Shown: positions 8,257 to 17,337, numbered from the stretch's first letter. The stretch: 64,000 bases of DNA from Cyanobium sp. NIES-981 (GCF_900088535.1 NZ_LT578417.1:2418001-2482000); one strand, 5' to 3'. Notes: a model not told the origin generated them from the letters alone. Translations and numbers: made by a program.

Positions 8257-9542
8257 GAGCCCGCCCCCACCAGCTGGGGCTCGTCGGCGGCGGGCACCCC
8301 CACCACATCCGGCCGCCAGCAACGGCCGGCGTGGGTGATCAGGCAGCCGGCCACGATCGGGTCTTCCCGGTTGAGGCAGAAGCCCTGGAGACCAGCCGTC
8401 CCGTCCTCTTCCGGCAATGCTTCCGGCGATGACAGGCTGAGCAGGTGCTCCAGCAGCGCCGCCACATTGCGGGCATAGAGCGCGCTGGCGTGGTTGGGCA
8501 CGCTGCTGGGCAGGGCGTCGGCCCCGATCAGCTGGACGCCGTTGCGCAGCACCGTCTGGCCGGGAACGGTACAGGCGCAGTTGCCGCCCTGCCCCACGGC
8601 CAGATCCACCACCACCGAGCCGGGCCGCAGCCGGTCCAGCATCGTCTCGCTGATCAGACGCGGCGCACGCCGGCCTGGCACCTGGGCCGTGCAGATCACC
8701 ATGTCGGCCTGGGCCAGCTGGTCCTCGAGCTGCTCCCGCTGGGCCGCCAGGAAGGCTTCCGTGGCCGCCTGGGCGTAGCCGCCCACCTCGGCCGGGGTGT
8801 TACCCAGCTCCGGGGGAGCCACGAACCGGCCCCCCAGCGATTCCACCTGCTCGCGCGCGGCGGGACGCACGTCGCTGACGTACACCACGGAACCCAGGCG
8901 GCGGGCCGTGGCCAGGGCCTGCAGGCCCGCCACGCCGGCGCCCAGGATCAGGGTGCGGGCCGGCTGGATCGTGCCGGCGGCCGTCATCAGCATCGGCACG
9001 TAGCGGTCCAGGGCCGCCGCCGCCAGCAGCACCGCCTTGTAGCCGGCGATGTTGGCCTGGGAGGAGAGCACGTCCATGGTCTGGGCCCGGCTGGTGCGGG
9101 GCAGCAGCTCCAGAGCCATGGCCGACACCTGGCGCCGGTTCAGGGCTCCCACCAGCGCATCGGCGCCGTAGGGAGCGAGCAGACCCACCAGCAGAGCGCC
9201 GGGCCGCAATTGCTCCAGGCGTTCCTGGGCGGGGGGCTGGACGCAGAGCACGCCGTCCACCTGCTCCCAGCACGCAGCCTCGGGGGACAACAGTTCGGCG
9301 CCGGCCTCGGCGTAGGCGCGGTCGTGAAAGCCCGAGGGCTCACCGGCACCGGCTTCCACGGCCAGGCGCAGGCCCTTGGCCGTGAGCCTCTGCACGGTTT
9401 CCGGCGTGGCGGCCACCCGCGCCTCGCCGGGCCGGTATTCCCGGGGAATCAGGAGCTGGGGGGGAGAAAGGGACACCGTTGCTTCGCATGGTCCTGTCTC
9501 CATTAGGAAGCGGTGCGGCGCAACCGGCAACGACTCCGCCAC
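8253..9542 (-). CDS. pntA: NAD(P) transhydrogenase subunit alpha part 1
   Basis: The soluble NAD(H)-binding domain I of the transhydrogenase. Family landmarks are PREYRPGEARVAATPETVQRL at the N terminus, the QANIAGYKAVLLAA region, the Rossmann motif LGAGVAGLQALATARRLGSVVYVSD, and the TAQVPGRRAPRLI and GSVVVDLAVGQGGNCACT strands typical of the alanine dehydrogenase/PntA fold. The start is uncertain: 9542 is the longest ATG, an internal ATG lies at 9503 and a GTG at 9476, and the extra N-terminal residues are not family-like. First gene of pntA-pntAb-pntB, preceded by a small unknown gene 45 bases upstream on the same strand. Confidence 0.94.
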   Translation of the reverse strand: MAESLPVAPHRFLMETGPCEATVSLSPPQLLIPREYRPGEARVAATPETVQRLTAKGLRLAVEAGAGEPSGFHDRAYAEAGAELLSPEAACWEQVDGVLCVQPPAQERLEQLRPGALLVGLLAPYGADALVGALNRRQVSAMALELLPRTSRAQTMDVLSSQANIAGYKAVLLAAAALDRYVPMLMTAAGTIQPARTLILGAGVAGLQALATARRLGSVVYVSDVRPAAREQVESLGGRFVAPPELGNTPAEVGGYAQAATEAFLAAQREQLEDQLAQADMVICTAQVPGRRAPRLISETMLDRLRPGSVVVDLAVGQGGNCACTVPGQTVLRNGVQLIGADALPSSVPNHASALYARNVAALLEHLLSLSSPEALPEEDGTAGLQGFCLNREDPIVAGCLITHAGRCWRPDVVGVPAADEPQLVGAGS

Positions 9543-9587
9543 GAATGTGCGGGGTTGCCGACGCAGAGCCGGTCTGAACCGGGCGCC

Positions 9588-9767
9588 TCAGACCAGGGGA
9601 AGAAGCTCCTGCTCGATGCTGACCGCCAGGCCGCGGGCCTGCTGCCGGTGCAGCAGCCGTGCCCGCAGGATCAGCGGGTCGATGTCGCAGTCCTGCCGCC
9701 AGCAGAGCTCGAGATGGCGGCGCTGCCACGACGCCCAGGGGCGGCGGGTCTCGGGGGGGGAGGGCAT
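9588..9767 (-). CDS. Small hypothetical protein upstream of pntA (59 aa)
   Basis: I read an ATG at 9767 (MPSPPETRRPWASWQRR) continuing to a TGA at 9588-9590. The product is 59 residues, charged and helical (RRHLELCWRQDCDIDPLILRARLLHRQQARGLAVSIEQELLPL), without a membrane segment. The composition is ordinary protein-like, whereas other frames here are Pro/Ala/Gly-rich. A run of eight consecutive C in the coding strand just after the start means the frame depends on that count being right. It lies 45 bases upstream of pntA and could be the first gene of the operon. No family recognised. Confidence 0.55.
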   Translation of the reverse strand: MPSPPETRRPWASWQRRHLELCWRQDCDIDPLILRARLLHRQQARGLAVSIEQELLPLV

Positions 9768-9931
9768 GACCGATGGGGAGGGGTGCGGGTGCCCGGAACC
9801 TAGGCAGAGCGGGGATGGGGCCCATCAGCGAGAACACCTATTCAGGCCGGCTGCGTCTGGTCTTCGGGGCCGGACCCTGCCCAGAGCGGGGCTGGACAGC
9901 ACCACGGACAATGGTCAGCGCCTGGAGGGTC

Positions 9932-11461
9932 ATGGCCAATCTGTCATTCGCGCTGGCCGGAGGCCAGCCCCCCCTGAGCGCCGGCAATACCGGCAGCGGC
10001 ATCCAGCCACGCCAGTGGCAGAGCCAGCTGGTGCAGCTGATGCGGGCGCGGCTGGTGAAGGCCCGCCCCGGCGGCCAGGACGTGCTCATCCATGCCGGCC
10101 CCGGCGCCGGCAAGACCCTGGGCGCCCTGCTCGGTTTCCAGCGGCTGCATCAGGAAGGACGTCTGGAGCGGTTCCTGGTGTTCTGCCACCGCTCCTCGAT
10201 CGCGCTCCAGTGGCAGGACGCCGCCAGCCGCCTCGGTCTGCGCCTGGAGCGCTGGGATCCGGAGCTGGGGCTCAACCCCCTGGCGGCCGGCCAGGGCTGG
10301 CAGGGCCTCGTGCTCAGTTACCAGTCCGCTGCCCGCCACCGCCCCCGCCTGGAGGCGGCCTGGAACGATCCCTGGCTCACCCCGGGGGCGAGCCCGGCAG
10401 AGGGGAGCTGCGGCGGCCGCTGGCTGGCGATCGCCGATGAGGTGCACCACCTCGGCATCGATCCGGAGGAGCCGGAGGCGGCGGCCTGGGGCCATGCCTT
10501 CAGCCGCTTCACCGAAACGGCGGCCCTGCGGCTGGGGCTCACGGGCACGCCGTTCCGCGCCGACAACCTGGCCTTCTGCGCGGCCCGGCGCGAGCGCCTG
10601 CGCCAGGGTGATGAGGTGGTGGAGCGGATCACGCCGGACCTGAGCGTGGAGCCGCGCCGGCTGATCGCCGCCGGGGACGTGCGTCCCCTGGAGTTCCGGT
10701 TTCAGGACGGCTGGGTGGAGCACGGACGGGCTGCCAGCCCGGAGGGCCTGCAGCACGGCGACACGGAAACCTCACCGCTCTCCGCCGAGAGCCGCGAAAG
10801 CTGGCGGGCCCGCAACCTGCGGCGGGCGATCCGGCTGGGCGATTCCAGCAGCATCGCCCTGCGGCTGCTGCTGAGCGCCCGCACACGGCTGGAACGGGTG
10901 CGCCGGGAGCACCCGGAGGCCGGAGGTCTGGTGATCGCCCGTGACATCGCCCACGCCCGTGAGGTGAGCGATCTGCTGATCGAGCAGGGCGACCGGGTGC
11001 ATCTGGTGCATTCCCAGGACTGCGCGGCCGCCGACCACCTGCGCGCCTTCAAGGAGGGGGATGCCGACTGGCTGGTGAGCATCGACATGTGCGCTGAGGG
11101 CTTCGATGCACCCCGGCTCCGGGTGGTGGCCTACCTCACCACCGTGGTCACCCGCAGCCGCTTCGTGCAGGCGATCACGCGGGCCGTGCGCATGGATGCG
11201 AAGCGCGCCGCCCAGGAGGCGATCCCGCGTCATCCCTCCTACGTGTTCGCCCCCGCCGATCCCCTGCTCATCTCCTATGCCCGCAGCTGGTCGCTGAGTG
11301 AGCCCTACCTGCTGCGCACCCGGCCGCCCCTGGCTGCCGCCGCCGGCCAGGGCGGCAGCCCCGGCAGCCTCCAGCCCCTGGAGGCGATCGATGAGGAAGC
11401 CGGCGCCATGCTCCGCATGCGCGGGCCCCAGTTGCCCGGATTCCTGCGTCGATCGGCCTGA
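9932..11461 (+). CDS. Superfamily II DEAD/DEAH-type helicase or restriction-like ATPase
   Basis: A 509-residue helicase-like ATPase. Walker A is HAGPGAGKT near residues 54-62, the DEAH-like box is DEVHH near 169, motif III is LGLTGTPFRADN, and the C-terminal RecA domain shows GLVIARDIAHAREV, VSIDMCAEGFDAPRLRVVAYLT (motif V) and SRFVQAITRAVRM (motif VI with an Arg finger). This arrangement matches type III restriction/UvrB-like SF2 enzymes, but no nuclease or methylase partner is adjacent, so the role (DNA repair, RNA handling or defence) is open. Starts at 9911 or 9932 are both possible; 9932 is used because the sequence before it lacks similarity to anything recognisable. It is divergent from the small gene upstream of pntA. 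Confidence 0.82.
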   Translation: MANLSFALAGGQPPLSAGNTGSGIQPRQWQSQLVQLMRARLVKARPGGQDVLIHAGPGAGKTLGALLGFQRLHQEGRLERFLVFCHRSSIALQWQDAASRLGLRLERWDPELGLNPLAAGQGWQGLVLSYQSAARHRPRLEAAWNDPWLTPGASPAEGSCGGRWLAIADEVHHLGIDPEEPEAAAWGHAFSRFTETAALRLGLTGTPFRADNLAFCAARRERLRQGDEVVERITPDLSVEPRRLIAAGDVRPLEFRFQDGWVEHGRAASPEGLQHGDTETSPLSAESRESWRARNLRRAIRLGDSSSIALRLLLSARTRLERVRREHPEAGGLVIARDIAHAREVSDLLIEQGDRVHLVHSQDCAAADHLRAFKEGDADWLVSIDMCAEGFDAPRLRVVAYLTTVVTRSRFVQAITRAVRMDAKRAAQEAIPRHPSYVFAPADPLLISYARSWSLSEPYLLRTRPPLAAAAGQGGSPGSLQPLEAIDEEAGAMLRMRGPQLPGFLRRSA

Positions 11462-11630
11462 GGGGCGCTGAGGGGTCGGGGAGCCGCAGGGGGATCGGTA
11501 CGTTTTCAACACACACCCTTGCCAAATGCCGCCGCATCGGCGATGGGCTTTGAGACGTTGTGTCAACCACTACGTCAGGAGGGAGCCCGGCCCGCCAACG
11601 TGGTGCCACCAACGGACTGGGATCGGGATC

Positions 11631-11867
11631 ATGGAAGCCCCACTGAACCGCCGACTCACCGTTGCCGTGAGCTGGGCCCTGGCCCGCAGGGCCACCCTCG
11701 ACGCCCTGGAGCACTACGAGGAGAGCTACGCCCTCACCGAGGAATTCAGGGAGTGGCTGCTCGGCGTTGAAGACCACCCGCAGCTCCTCGAGCTGGGGAT
11801 GCTGATGGTGCCGAAGGACATGACCAAGGGCGCCAACCCCGAGATTGACGGCATTCTTGAAATCTGA
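11631..11867 (+). CDS. Small hypothetical protein (78 aa)
   Basis: A 78-residue protein of unknown family starting at an ATG (MEAPLNRRLTVAVSW). It looks helical and acidic in the second half (HYEESYALTEEFREWLLGVEDHPQLLELGMLMVPKDMTKGANPEIDGILEI). The frame is open further upstream to 11526, but that part is Arg/Trp/Cys-rich and not convincing. It stands alone between the helicase and NTRC genes with about 170 bases of leader and 100 bases of AT-richer trailer, so it probably has its own promoter. The sequence quality suggests a real conserved cyanobacterial protein; function unknown. Confidence 0.7.
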   Translation: MEAPLNRRLTVAVSWALARRATLDALEHYEESYALTEEFREWLLGVEDHPQLLELGMLMVPKDMTKGANPEIDGILEI

Positions 11868-11970
11868 ACAAAAGCTTAAGGCAGCAGCAGTCCTCCGGCG
11901 TGCCTGGCCCCGCCCGCCGATCCCCCAGGCCGATCTCCTAGGGTTAACTCATAGTCAATCCGCCTAAGCC

Positions 11971-13374
11971 GTGTCCGACGCGCGATCCGCCGCTGCCGCC
12001 GCCCCCAGGCCCGCCGTTGAAAACCTGGTGATCGTGGGCTCCGGCCCGGCCGGCTACACGGCCGCCATCTACGCCGCCCGCGCCAACCTCAACCCGCTCA
12101 TGATCACGGGCTTTCAGGATGGCGGCATCCCCGGTGGCCAGTTGATGACCACCACCCACGTGGAGAACTACCCGGGGTTTCCCGACGGCATCCTGGGGCC
12201 CGACCTGATGGACCGGATGAAGGCCCAGGCCGAGCGCTGGGGCACCACGCTCGTGCTCGCCGACGCCACGGCGATCGATCTGTCCCAGCGGCCCTTCCGG
12301 ATCACGGCCGATGGCACCACCTACCAGGCCCAGAGCCTGATTCTGGCCACCGGCGCCAGCGCCAACCGGCTGGGCCTGCCCCAGGAGGAGCGGTTCTGGA
12401 GCAGCGGCATCAGCGCCTGCGCCATCTGCGATGGCGCCACGCCCCAGTTCCGCGATCAGGCAGTGGCGGTGGTGGGCGGCGGTGACTCCGCCTGCGAGGA
12501 GGCGGTGTATCTCACCAAGTACGGCGACCACGTGCACCTGATCGTGCGCTCCGACAAGCTGCGGGCCAGCAAGGCGATGGCCGACCGGGTGCTGGCCAAC
12601 CCCTCCATCACCGTGCATTGGCATCGCCAGGTGGTGGACTGCAGCGGCACGGACTGGCTCGAGGCGATCACCCTGCGTGACGCCATCAGCGGCGCCACCG
12701 AGGAGCTCGCCGTGAAGGGCCTCTTCTACGCGATCGGCCACACCCCCAACACCCGCCTGGTGCGGGACCAGCTGGAGGTGGATGGCCATGGCTACCTGGT
12801 CACCCGGCCGGGGCGACCCGAAACCAGCGTGGAGGGTGTGTTCGCCGCCGGCGACGTGGCCGATGCCGAGTGGCGCCAGGGCATCACCGCAGCCGGCAGC
12901 GGCTGCCAGGCGGCCCTGGCGGCCGAGCGCTGGCTCAGCCATCACAACCTCGCGGTGGAGGTGAAGCGCGAGGCGGTGGATCCCCAGGAGGTGGGTGAAC
13001 CGAAGCGCACCGCCGAGAGCGACGAGGCCAACTACGACCCCGACGCCCTCTGGCAGAAGGGCAGCTTCGCCCTGCGCAAGCTCTACCACGACAGCGACAG
13101 GCCCCTGCTGGTGGTGTACACCTCACCCACCTGCGGCCCGTGCCATGTGCTGAAGCCCCAGCTCAAGCGGGTGCTGGATGAACTCGGCGGCGCCGCCCAG
13201 GGGGTGGAGATCGACATCGAGGCCGATCAGGAGATCGCCGTGCAGGCCGGGGTCACCGGAACCCCCACGGTGCAGCTGTTCTTCCGCAAGGAACTGAAGC
13301 AGCAGTTCAAGGGGGTGAAGCAGCGCAGCGCGTTCAAGGAGGCCATCGAGACGCTGCTGGCGGTTCCCGTCTGA
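11971..13374 (+). CDS. trxB: NADPH-dependent thioredoxin reductase with C-terminal thioredoxin (NTRC)
   Basis: A 467-residue fusion. Residues 1-320 are a thioredoxin reductase: FAD motif [19 protein letters not shown], active-site CAIC at 150-153, NADPH motif [15 protein letters not shown] and the closing [25 protein letters not shown]. After an acidic linker, residues 355-467 form a thioredoxin domain with CGPC at 388-391. Plant and cyanobacterial NTRC uses NADPH directly to reduce 2-Cys peroxiredoxin and other targets, linking NADPH status to redox control in darkness. The start is GTG at 11971 ([14 protein letters not shown]). The thioredoxin half is complete, with no sign of degeneration. 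Confidence 0.96.
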   Translation: MSDARSAAAAAPRPAVENLVIVGSGPAGYTAAIYAARANLNPLMITGFQDGGIPGGQLMTTTHVENYPGFPDGILGPDLMDRMKAQAERWGTTLVLADATAIDLSQRPFRITADGTTYQAQSLILATGASANRLGLPQEERFWSSGISACAICDGATPQFRDQAVAVVGGGDSACEEAVYLTKYGDHVHLIVRSDKLRASKAMADRVLANPSITVHWHRQVVDCSGTDWLEAITLRDAISGATEELAVKGLFYAIGHTPNTRLVRDQLEVDGHGYLVTRPGRPETSVEGVFAAGDVADAEWRQGITAAGSGCQAALAAERWLSHHNLAVEVKREAVDPQEVGEPKRTAESDEANYDPDALWQKGSFALRKLYHDSDRPLLVVYTSPTCGPCHVLKPQLKRVLDELGGAAQGVEIDIEADQEIAVQAGVTGTPTVQLFFRKELKQQFKGVKQRSAFKEAIETLLAVPV

Positions 13375-13432
13375 GAGCAGCAGGAGCGACCCGGCAGACG
13401 GTGCTCTGAGCCCGGTGCCGAGCAGCCAGTGC

Positions 13433-13702
13433 TCAGCGCCGGCGTGGCCCTCCGGGACGGTTGCCGCCGGCCCGGGGGCCGGTGGCTCCGGCATTGCGCT
13501 CCCGGTAGGTGATGCGGCCGCGGGTGAGGTCGTAGGGGCTGATCTCGACGAGCACCTTGTCGCCGGCGAGCAGCTTGATGCGGAACTTGGTGAGCTTGCC
13601 GGCCGCCCGGCACAGGCACTGGTGACCGGCCGGCTGCTCCAGGGTCACCAGGTAGAACCCGTTGCCCTGTTCCTTCTCAATCACACCGGAGGTCTCAATC
13701 AT
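13433..13702 (-). CDS. infA: Translation initiation factor IF-1
   Basis: An 89-residue IF-1, an OB-fold protein that occupies the ribosomal A site during initiation. The order of conserved stretches is normal: IETSGVIEKEQGNGFYLV, then AGKLTKFRIKLLAGDKVLVEISPYDLTRGRITYR. The C terminus carries an extra roughly 18-residue Gly/Pro/Arg-rich tail (AGATGPRAGGNRPGGPRRR) compared with the usual 71-72 residues, and the second strand contains two Cys (HQCLCRA) where most homologues have none, a feature worth noting but not disqualifying. It is convergent with NTRC, with 58 bases between the two stops. Confidence 0.9.
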   Translation of the reverse strand: MIETSGVIEKEQGNGFYLVTLEQPAGHQCLCRAAGKLTKFRIKLLAGDKVLVEISPYDLTRGRITYRERNAGATGPRAGGNRPGGPRRR

Positions 13703-13851
13703 GCGGCGAGGCGCTCAATCCATGGAACAGCAGCCTTCAGCTTAGGTGCCGCCCGCACCACTGCTGGCAGCACTGCCTGCAGCGCAGGGTGGTCGGCGGC
13801 CGGCAGCCCAGGCCTAGGGTCGGCGCGACTCCAATCGCGCCGTTCACCGCC

Positions 13852-13938
13852 ATGGTCCTTCCCCCACTCAGTCTGAATCTGGGCCTGCTGTTGATTTCGA
13901 TCGGCGTGGTCAACCTCTGGAATGCCCGCCGGTCCTGA
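13852..13938 (+). CDS. Putative 28-residue single-span membrane protein
   Basis: An ATG at 13852 opens a frame of 28 codons ending TGA at 13936-13938. The peptide has a short polar start, about 19 hydrophobic residues (LSLNLGLLLISIGVVNLW) and a basic end (NARRS), the pattern of the tiny thylakoid or plasma-membrane subunits common in cyanobacteria. It overlaps the start of rluE by 17 bases in another frame. No family match is known to me; it is not PetN, PsbM or PsbX by sequence. The -10-like TAGGGT about 35 bases upstream is suggestive only. Confidence 0.42.
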   Translation: MVLPPLSLNLGLLLISIGVVNLWNARRS

Positions 13939-14608
13939 GGCCCAACCCCGCACGCTGCTGTTCCACAAGCCCTACGGGGTGCTGAGCCAGTTCAGCCCCG
14001 AACCGGGCAGCCGCTGGCGCTGCCTGGCGGATTTCATCCCGGTGCCAGGGGTCTATGCGGCAGGACGTCTGGATGCCGACAGCGAAGGCCTGATGCTGCT
14101 CACGGCCCACGGCCGGTTGCAGCAGCGGCTCACCGATCCGGCCTTCGGCCACTGGCGCACCTACTGGGTGCAGGTGGAAGGGGACGTGGACCAGCGGCCC
14201 GAGGCGCTGGCCCAGCTGCGTCGCGGCGTCCCTGTGCAGGGGAGGCTCAGCCGGCCCGCCCGGGTGCGGCCCCTGCCCGATCCGGGTCTGCCCGCCCGGC
14301 AGCCGCCGATCCGGGAGCGCGCCAGCATCCCCGTGAGCTGGCTGGAACTGCAGTTGCAGGAGGGCCGCAACCGCCAGGTGCGGCGCATGACGGCCAGCGT
14401 GGGGCTGCCCACCCTGCGGCTGATCCGGGTGGCGATCGATCTGATGGATGGCGAACCGCCGCTGCAGCTGGCAGGCCTGGACCCCGGCCAGTGGCGGCCG
14501 CTCCACAGCCAGGAGGAGCAGCGGCTGCAACGGCTGCTGCGTCACTCACCCGGCCGGGGCGGTCGTGCCGGCGGCGGGAAATCCGGCCAGGCCGGCGGCG
14601 GCGGGTAG
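13922..14608 (+). CDS. rluE: RluE-type 23S rRNA pseudouridine synthase
   Basis: A 228-residue RsuA-family pseudouridine synthase without an S4 domain. The catalytic motif is AAGRLDADSEGLMLLT, with the invariant Asp; before it is FHKPYGVLSQFS and near the end PPIRERASIPVSWLELQLQEGRNRQVRRMTASVG, an arrangement very close to Escherichia coli RluE, which modifies one uridine of 23S rRNA. The last 25 residues are Gly/Arg-rich and not conserved. The start at 13922 lies inside the preceding tiny reading frame. Exact target base is inferred from similarity only. Confidence 0.85.
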   Translation: MPAGPEAQPRTLLFHKPYGVLSQFSPEPGSRWRCLADFIPVPGVYAAGRLDADSEGLMLLTAHGRLQQRLTDPAFGHWRTYWVQVEGDVDQRPEALAQLRRGVPVQGRLSRPARVRPLPDPGLPARQPPIRERASIPVSWLELQLQEGRNRQVRRMTASVGLPTLRLIRVAIDLMDGEPPLQLAGLDPGQWRPLHSQEEQRLQRLLRHSPGRGGRAGGGKSGQAGGGG

Positions 14609-14635
14609 GGGGGTCTGGCCTGCCGCAAGGCCGGC

Positions 14636-14851
14636 TCAGCCCAGCACATCCCTGAGTTCACGCACCGTCTGCAGCTGGCCGTAGTAGTAGTTGGCGCGGG
14701 CCCGCCGCTCAGGATCCTCCAGGCTGTCGAAGGCATCGAAGCCCAGGCTCTGCCAGAGCTCGTGGCCGCAGGTGCTGTTCAGAGCCTCCACCGCCTCCGC
14801 CTCCAGGTTGGCCAGCCGGCGCTGCAGGTTCTTGATCTGGGCAACCGACAT
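14636..14851 (-). CDS. Small hypothetical protein (71 aa)
   Basis: A 71-residue protein of unrecognised family. It begins with a likely coiled helix (MSVAQIKNLQRRLANLEAEAVEALN) and continues with LWQSLGFDAFDSLEDPERRARANYYYGQLQTVRELRDVLG, an ordered, conserved-looking sequence. No cofactor motif or membrane segment is visible. It converges on rluE (27 bases between stops) and is followed upstream by a 17-bp triplicated repeat and ycf39 on the same strand, so it may be the last gene of a ycf39 transcript. Confidence 0.7.
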   Translation of the reverse strand: MSVAQIKNLQRRLANLEAEAVEALNSTCGHELWQSLGFDAFDSLEDPERRARANYYYGQLQTVRELRDVLG

Positions 14852-14900
14852 CGGCGAGAGGCATCAACACGCCATAGTACGGACGAACCACCGGCCCTGG

Positions 14901-14951
14901 TGGCCTGCCGGCGGCGGTGGCTTGCCGGCGGCGGTGGCTTGCCGGCGGCGG
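14901..14951 (+). repeat. Three tandem copies of a 17-bp GC-rich unit
   Basis: The unit TGGCTTGCCGGCGGCGG occurs at 14901-14917 (one mismatch), 14918-14934 and 14935-14951. The array fills the end of the short gap between the 71-residue gene and ycf39 and stops one base before the ycf39 stop codon. Each unit is GC-rich and could fold back on itself. Confidence 0.9.
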
Positions 14952-14952
14952 A

Positions 14953-15921
14953 TCAGAAGGGCAGCTTCTTCTTGGCGTCCTTGTCCAGGTCGGCCTCCAT
15001 TTCGCGCAGGCGCTTGAGGATGGTGTCGTAATACTCCTTGAGATAGCTCTCCAGGGTGGTGGTCTCGGCCGGATCGAGCCCGAAGGCCTCGTAGCTCTCC
15101 TCCATCGGGGCATCGAGCCGCACGCCGCCGCCGGTGACCGCCTCGAAGGCCAGCCGCTCCGCCACGTTGAGGCTGGCCTCGAAGAAGCTCGTGAGCCCGC
15201 GCATGAGCTGCAGCAGGAACGGCGGCACCCGGAACACCCGGGCATCCTTGCCGGTGCAGCGTTCGCACAGCTGGGTGATCTCACCGGTGGTCCAGGCCCG
15301 GGGGCCCACCACCGGGAAGGCGCGGCGCACGGTCTGCGGGCACTCCAGGGCGGCCACCGCGAAGCGGGCCATGTCCTGGGTGTTCATGTAGGCAATCGGC
15401 GTGGGCGAGCCGCTCACCCACACCGTCTGCCCCTCCAGCACGGGGATGGCGAACTGGCTGATCAGGCCCTGCATGAAGGCCACACCCCGCAGGATCGTGT
15501 AGTCGAGGTCGGAGGCCTGCAGCCACTCCTCCGTGCAGGCCTTGATGTCCATCAGCGGCACATCCCGGTGCTTCGCCGCATCCAGCAGCGACACGAACAC
15601 CACCCGGCGGACACCGGCGCGGCTGCAGGCGGCGAAGAGGTTCTGCTTGCCCGTCCAGTCGATCTCATAGGCGCTGCCGGGATCGGTGGCCCGGGCCGTG
15701 GCCGCATCGATCACGGCCTCCTGACCCTCCAGCGCGTAATCGAGGCTGTCGGGCTCGAGCAGATCACCCCGGGTGAGCTCACAGCCCCACTCCTGCAGGA
15801 AGGCGGCCTTGCGGGGCGAGCGCACCACGCAGCGAACCTGATGACCGGCGTCGAGGGCACGGCGGGCAATCTGGCGACCGAGGGTGCCCGTTGCGCCGAC
15901 GACCAGTACCTGCATGCCCAT
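14953..15921 (-). CDS. ycf39: Ycf39-type atypical short-chain reductase (PSII assembly)
   Basis: A 322-residue NmrA-like Rossmann protein. The N terminus has VLVVGATGTLGRQIARRAL with the nucleotide Gly motif, followed by VRCVVRSPRKAAFL and GDLLEPDSL, and VVFVSLLDAAKHRDVPLMDIK where a classical reductase would have its catalytic Tyr-Lys pair. This pattern matches Ycf39, which in Synechocystis forms a complex with high-light-inducible proteins and helps insert chlorophyll into newly made D1. The start could be 15921 or the second ATG at 15915. petM is 88 bases upstream on the same strand. Confidence 0.88.
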   Translation of the reverse strand: MGMQVLVVGATGTLGRQIARRALDAGHQVRCVVRSPRKAAFLQEWGCELTRGDLLEPDSLDYALEGQEAVIDAATARATDPGSAYEIDWTGKQNLFAACSRAGVRRVVFVSLLDAAKHRDVPLMDIKACTEEWLQASDLDYTILRGVAFMQGLISQFAIPVLEGQTVWVSGSPTPIAYMNTQDMARFAVAALECPQTVRRAFPVVGPRAWTTGEITQLCERCTGKDARVFRVPPFLLQLMRGLTSFFEASLNVAERLAFEAVTGGGVRLDAPMEESYEAFGLDPAETTTLESYLKEYYDTILKRLREMEADLDKDAKKKLPF

Positions 15922-16009
15922 GGTTCAACCGGCGATGAGCCTAGGGGCGCGCCCGTCGCGCCGAGATCGGGCGAGGCAGGGGGCCGCAGCGGCCGCGCAG
16001 CCGCGGGAG

Positions 16010-16111
16010 TCAGTCCTTGTCGGCGAAACGCAGCAGCAGGGCCCCGCCGGCCAGGCCGACGGGGATCAGCACCCAGAACAGGGCGGCGATGCCGAAGATC
16101 TCAGAGGCCAT
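16010..16111 (-). CDS. petM: Cytochrome b6f complex subunit PetM
   Basis: A 33-residue single-span subunit of the cytochrome b6f complex in the thylakoid membrane. The sequence [19 protein letters not shown] is followed by [14 protein letters not shown], matching cyanobacterial PetM in length and pattern. The start is ATG at 16111. It lies between trm1 (ending 26 bases upstream on the same strand) and ycf39, so three minus-strand genes may be read together. Confidence 0.93.
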   Translation of the reverse strand: MASEIFGIAALFWVLIPVGLAGGALLLRFADKD

Positions 16112-16137
16112 GAACCGATGCCGTGACGCGCACCGTT

Positions 16138-17337
16138 TTAGCGCGGCGCAGGTTGGGCCACCGCGGGGCTGGCGGCCAGTTCCAGGATCCGTCGCCAGGG
16201 GGCATCGCTGCGGAAGCTGCCGGCCATCACCCCACCCGGCCCGGCCGTCCAGCCGTCCTGGCGCAGGGCGGCCACCAGGGCGTCCAGGCGGGGGGGACCG
16301 CCCCCGAGGCGGCGGCCCAGTTCGGCGCAGGGCCAGCAGCGGGCCGGCACCCCCGCATCCCGGCTGAGGGCCTGCCAGAGGCGGGCACCACCGCGGCCGA
16401 GGCTGGGCAGGGCACCGGCGGCCACCGCCGCCGACTCCTCCGCCGCCATGGCCGCCAGGCGGGAGGGATCCTGGAGCGGACCGAGCCAGAGGGGGCCGGA
16501 CACCGCCAGCGGCGAACCATGGGCTGCGGATGGCGCCCCGCCCGCTGGAGACTCCCCGCAGCCACAGGCTGGCCAGCGGCGCAGCTGCAGCAGGCTCTGG
16601 GTCCACTGCTCGCCGCAGCCATGGCAGTGGGCCAGCAGCCCCAGCTGCTCCTCCTCCCGGACGGCCGGCCTGCGCCGCAGCTGGATGGCCGTGCGAAAGG
16701 TGCGGCCCTCACTGAAGCTGAACAGCGGCGTGATGCCCCGCCCCAGGGTCCAGGCGGCGCGGGCCACCACCCCGATCTGCAGCCGCAGGGCAAGCTCCCA
16801 GCTGGCGGGATGGGCCCGGGCGGCGGCCCCCAGCGAGCGGATGGCCGCGGGGCGGTCATGGCCCGTGGGGGAGCGACCGTCGGTGCTGGCCAGATAGAGC
16901 ACCCCGTCGAAGGCGAGCACCTCCAGGGCCAGGGGCACCAGGGCCGCAGGACAGCCGAAGGCATCGAGGTCCACCAGCTCGAAGCGCTCCTGCCGCAGCA
17001 GGCAGTCGGCCAGCAGGAGATGGGCCTGGCGGTCGCTGAGGCGGAGGGCCAGCGCGGCCGGCAGAGCGGCCAGATTGCGCTCAAGCAGGGGCAGGCGCGC
17101 CGGGTCGGCGTCGTTGGCCCACACCGCCGTGGCCCCCGCTTCGAGCCCGTAGCGCAGGGCCCGCACGCCGCAGCCGGCCATCAGATCGAGCACCCGCCTC
17201 CTGCCGCCGCTCCCCAGGGTGCGCAGCAGCAGCACCCCGAGGTCGCGGCCTGGACGCGACGCCTGTCGGAAGAAACCCGCACCTGGGCAGAACCGGGCCT
17301 GCGCCTCCTCCTCCATGGCGTGCGGGGGCGTCGTCAT
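16138..17337 (-). CDS. trm1: tRNA (guanine-N2-)-dimethyltransferase, Trm1-like
   Basis: A 399-residue SAM-dependent methyltransferase of the Trm1 family, which methylates guanine 26 (and sometimes 27) of tRNA. Seen: [24 protein letters not shown] (the Trm1 N-terminal signature around FYNP in eukaryotes, here CPGAGFF), the SAM site [37 protein letters not shown], and a Cys cluster CHGCG...CGCG that resembles the family's zinc region. The open frame extends back to 17490, but the ATG at 17337 ([13 protein letters not shown]) or the one at 17316 fits the family. Trm1 is mainly archaeal and eukaryotic, with scattered bacterial members including cyanobacteria and Aquifex. Confidence 0.85.
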   Translation of the reverse strand: MTTPPHAMEEEAQARFCPGAGFFRQASRPGRDLGVLLLRTLGSGGRRRVLDLMAGCGVRALRYGLEAGATAVWANDADPARLPLLERNLAALPAALALRLSDRQAHLLLADCLLRQERFELVDLDAFGCPAALVPLALEVLAFDGVLYLASTDGRSPTGHDRPAAIRSLGAAARAHPASWELALRLQIGVVARAAWTLGRGITPLFSFSEGRTFRTAIQLRRRPAVREEEQLGLLAHCHGCGEQWTQSLLQLRRWPACGCGESPAGGAPSAAHGSPLAVSGPLWLGPLQDPSRLAAMAAEESAAVAAGALPSLGRGGARLWQALSRDAGVPARCWPCAELGRRLGGGPPRLDALVAALRQDGWTAGPGGVMAGSFRSDAPWRRILELAASPAVAQPAPR

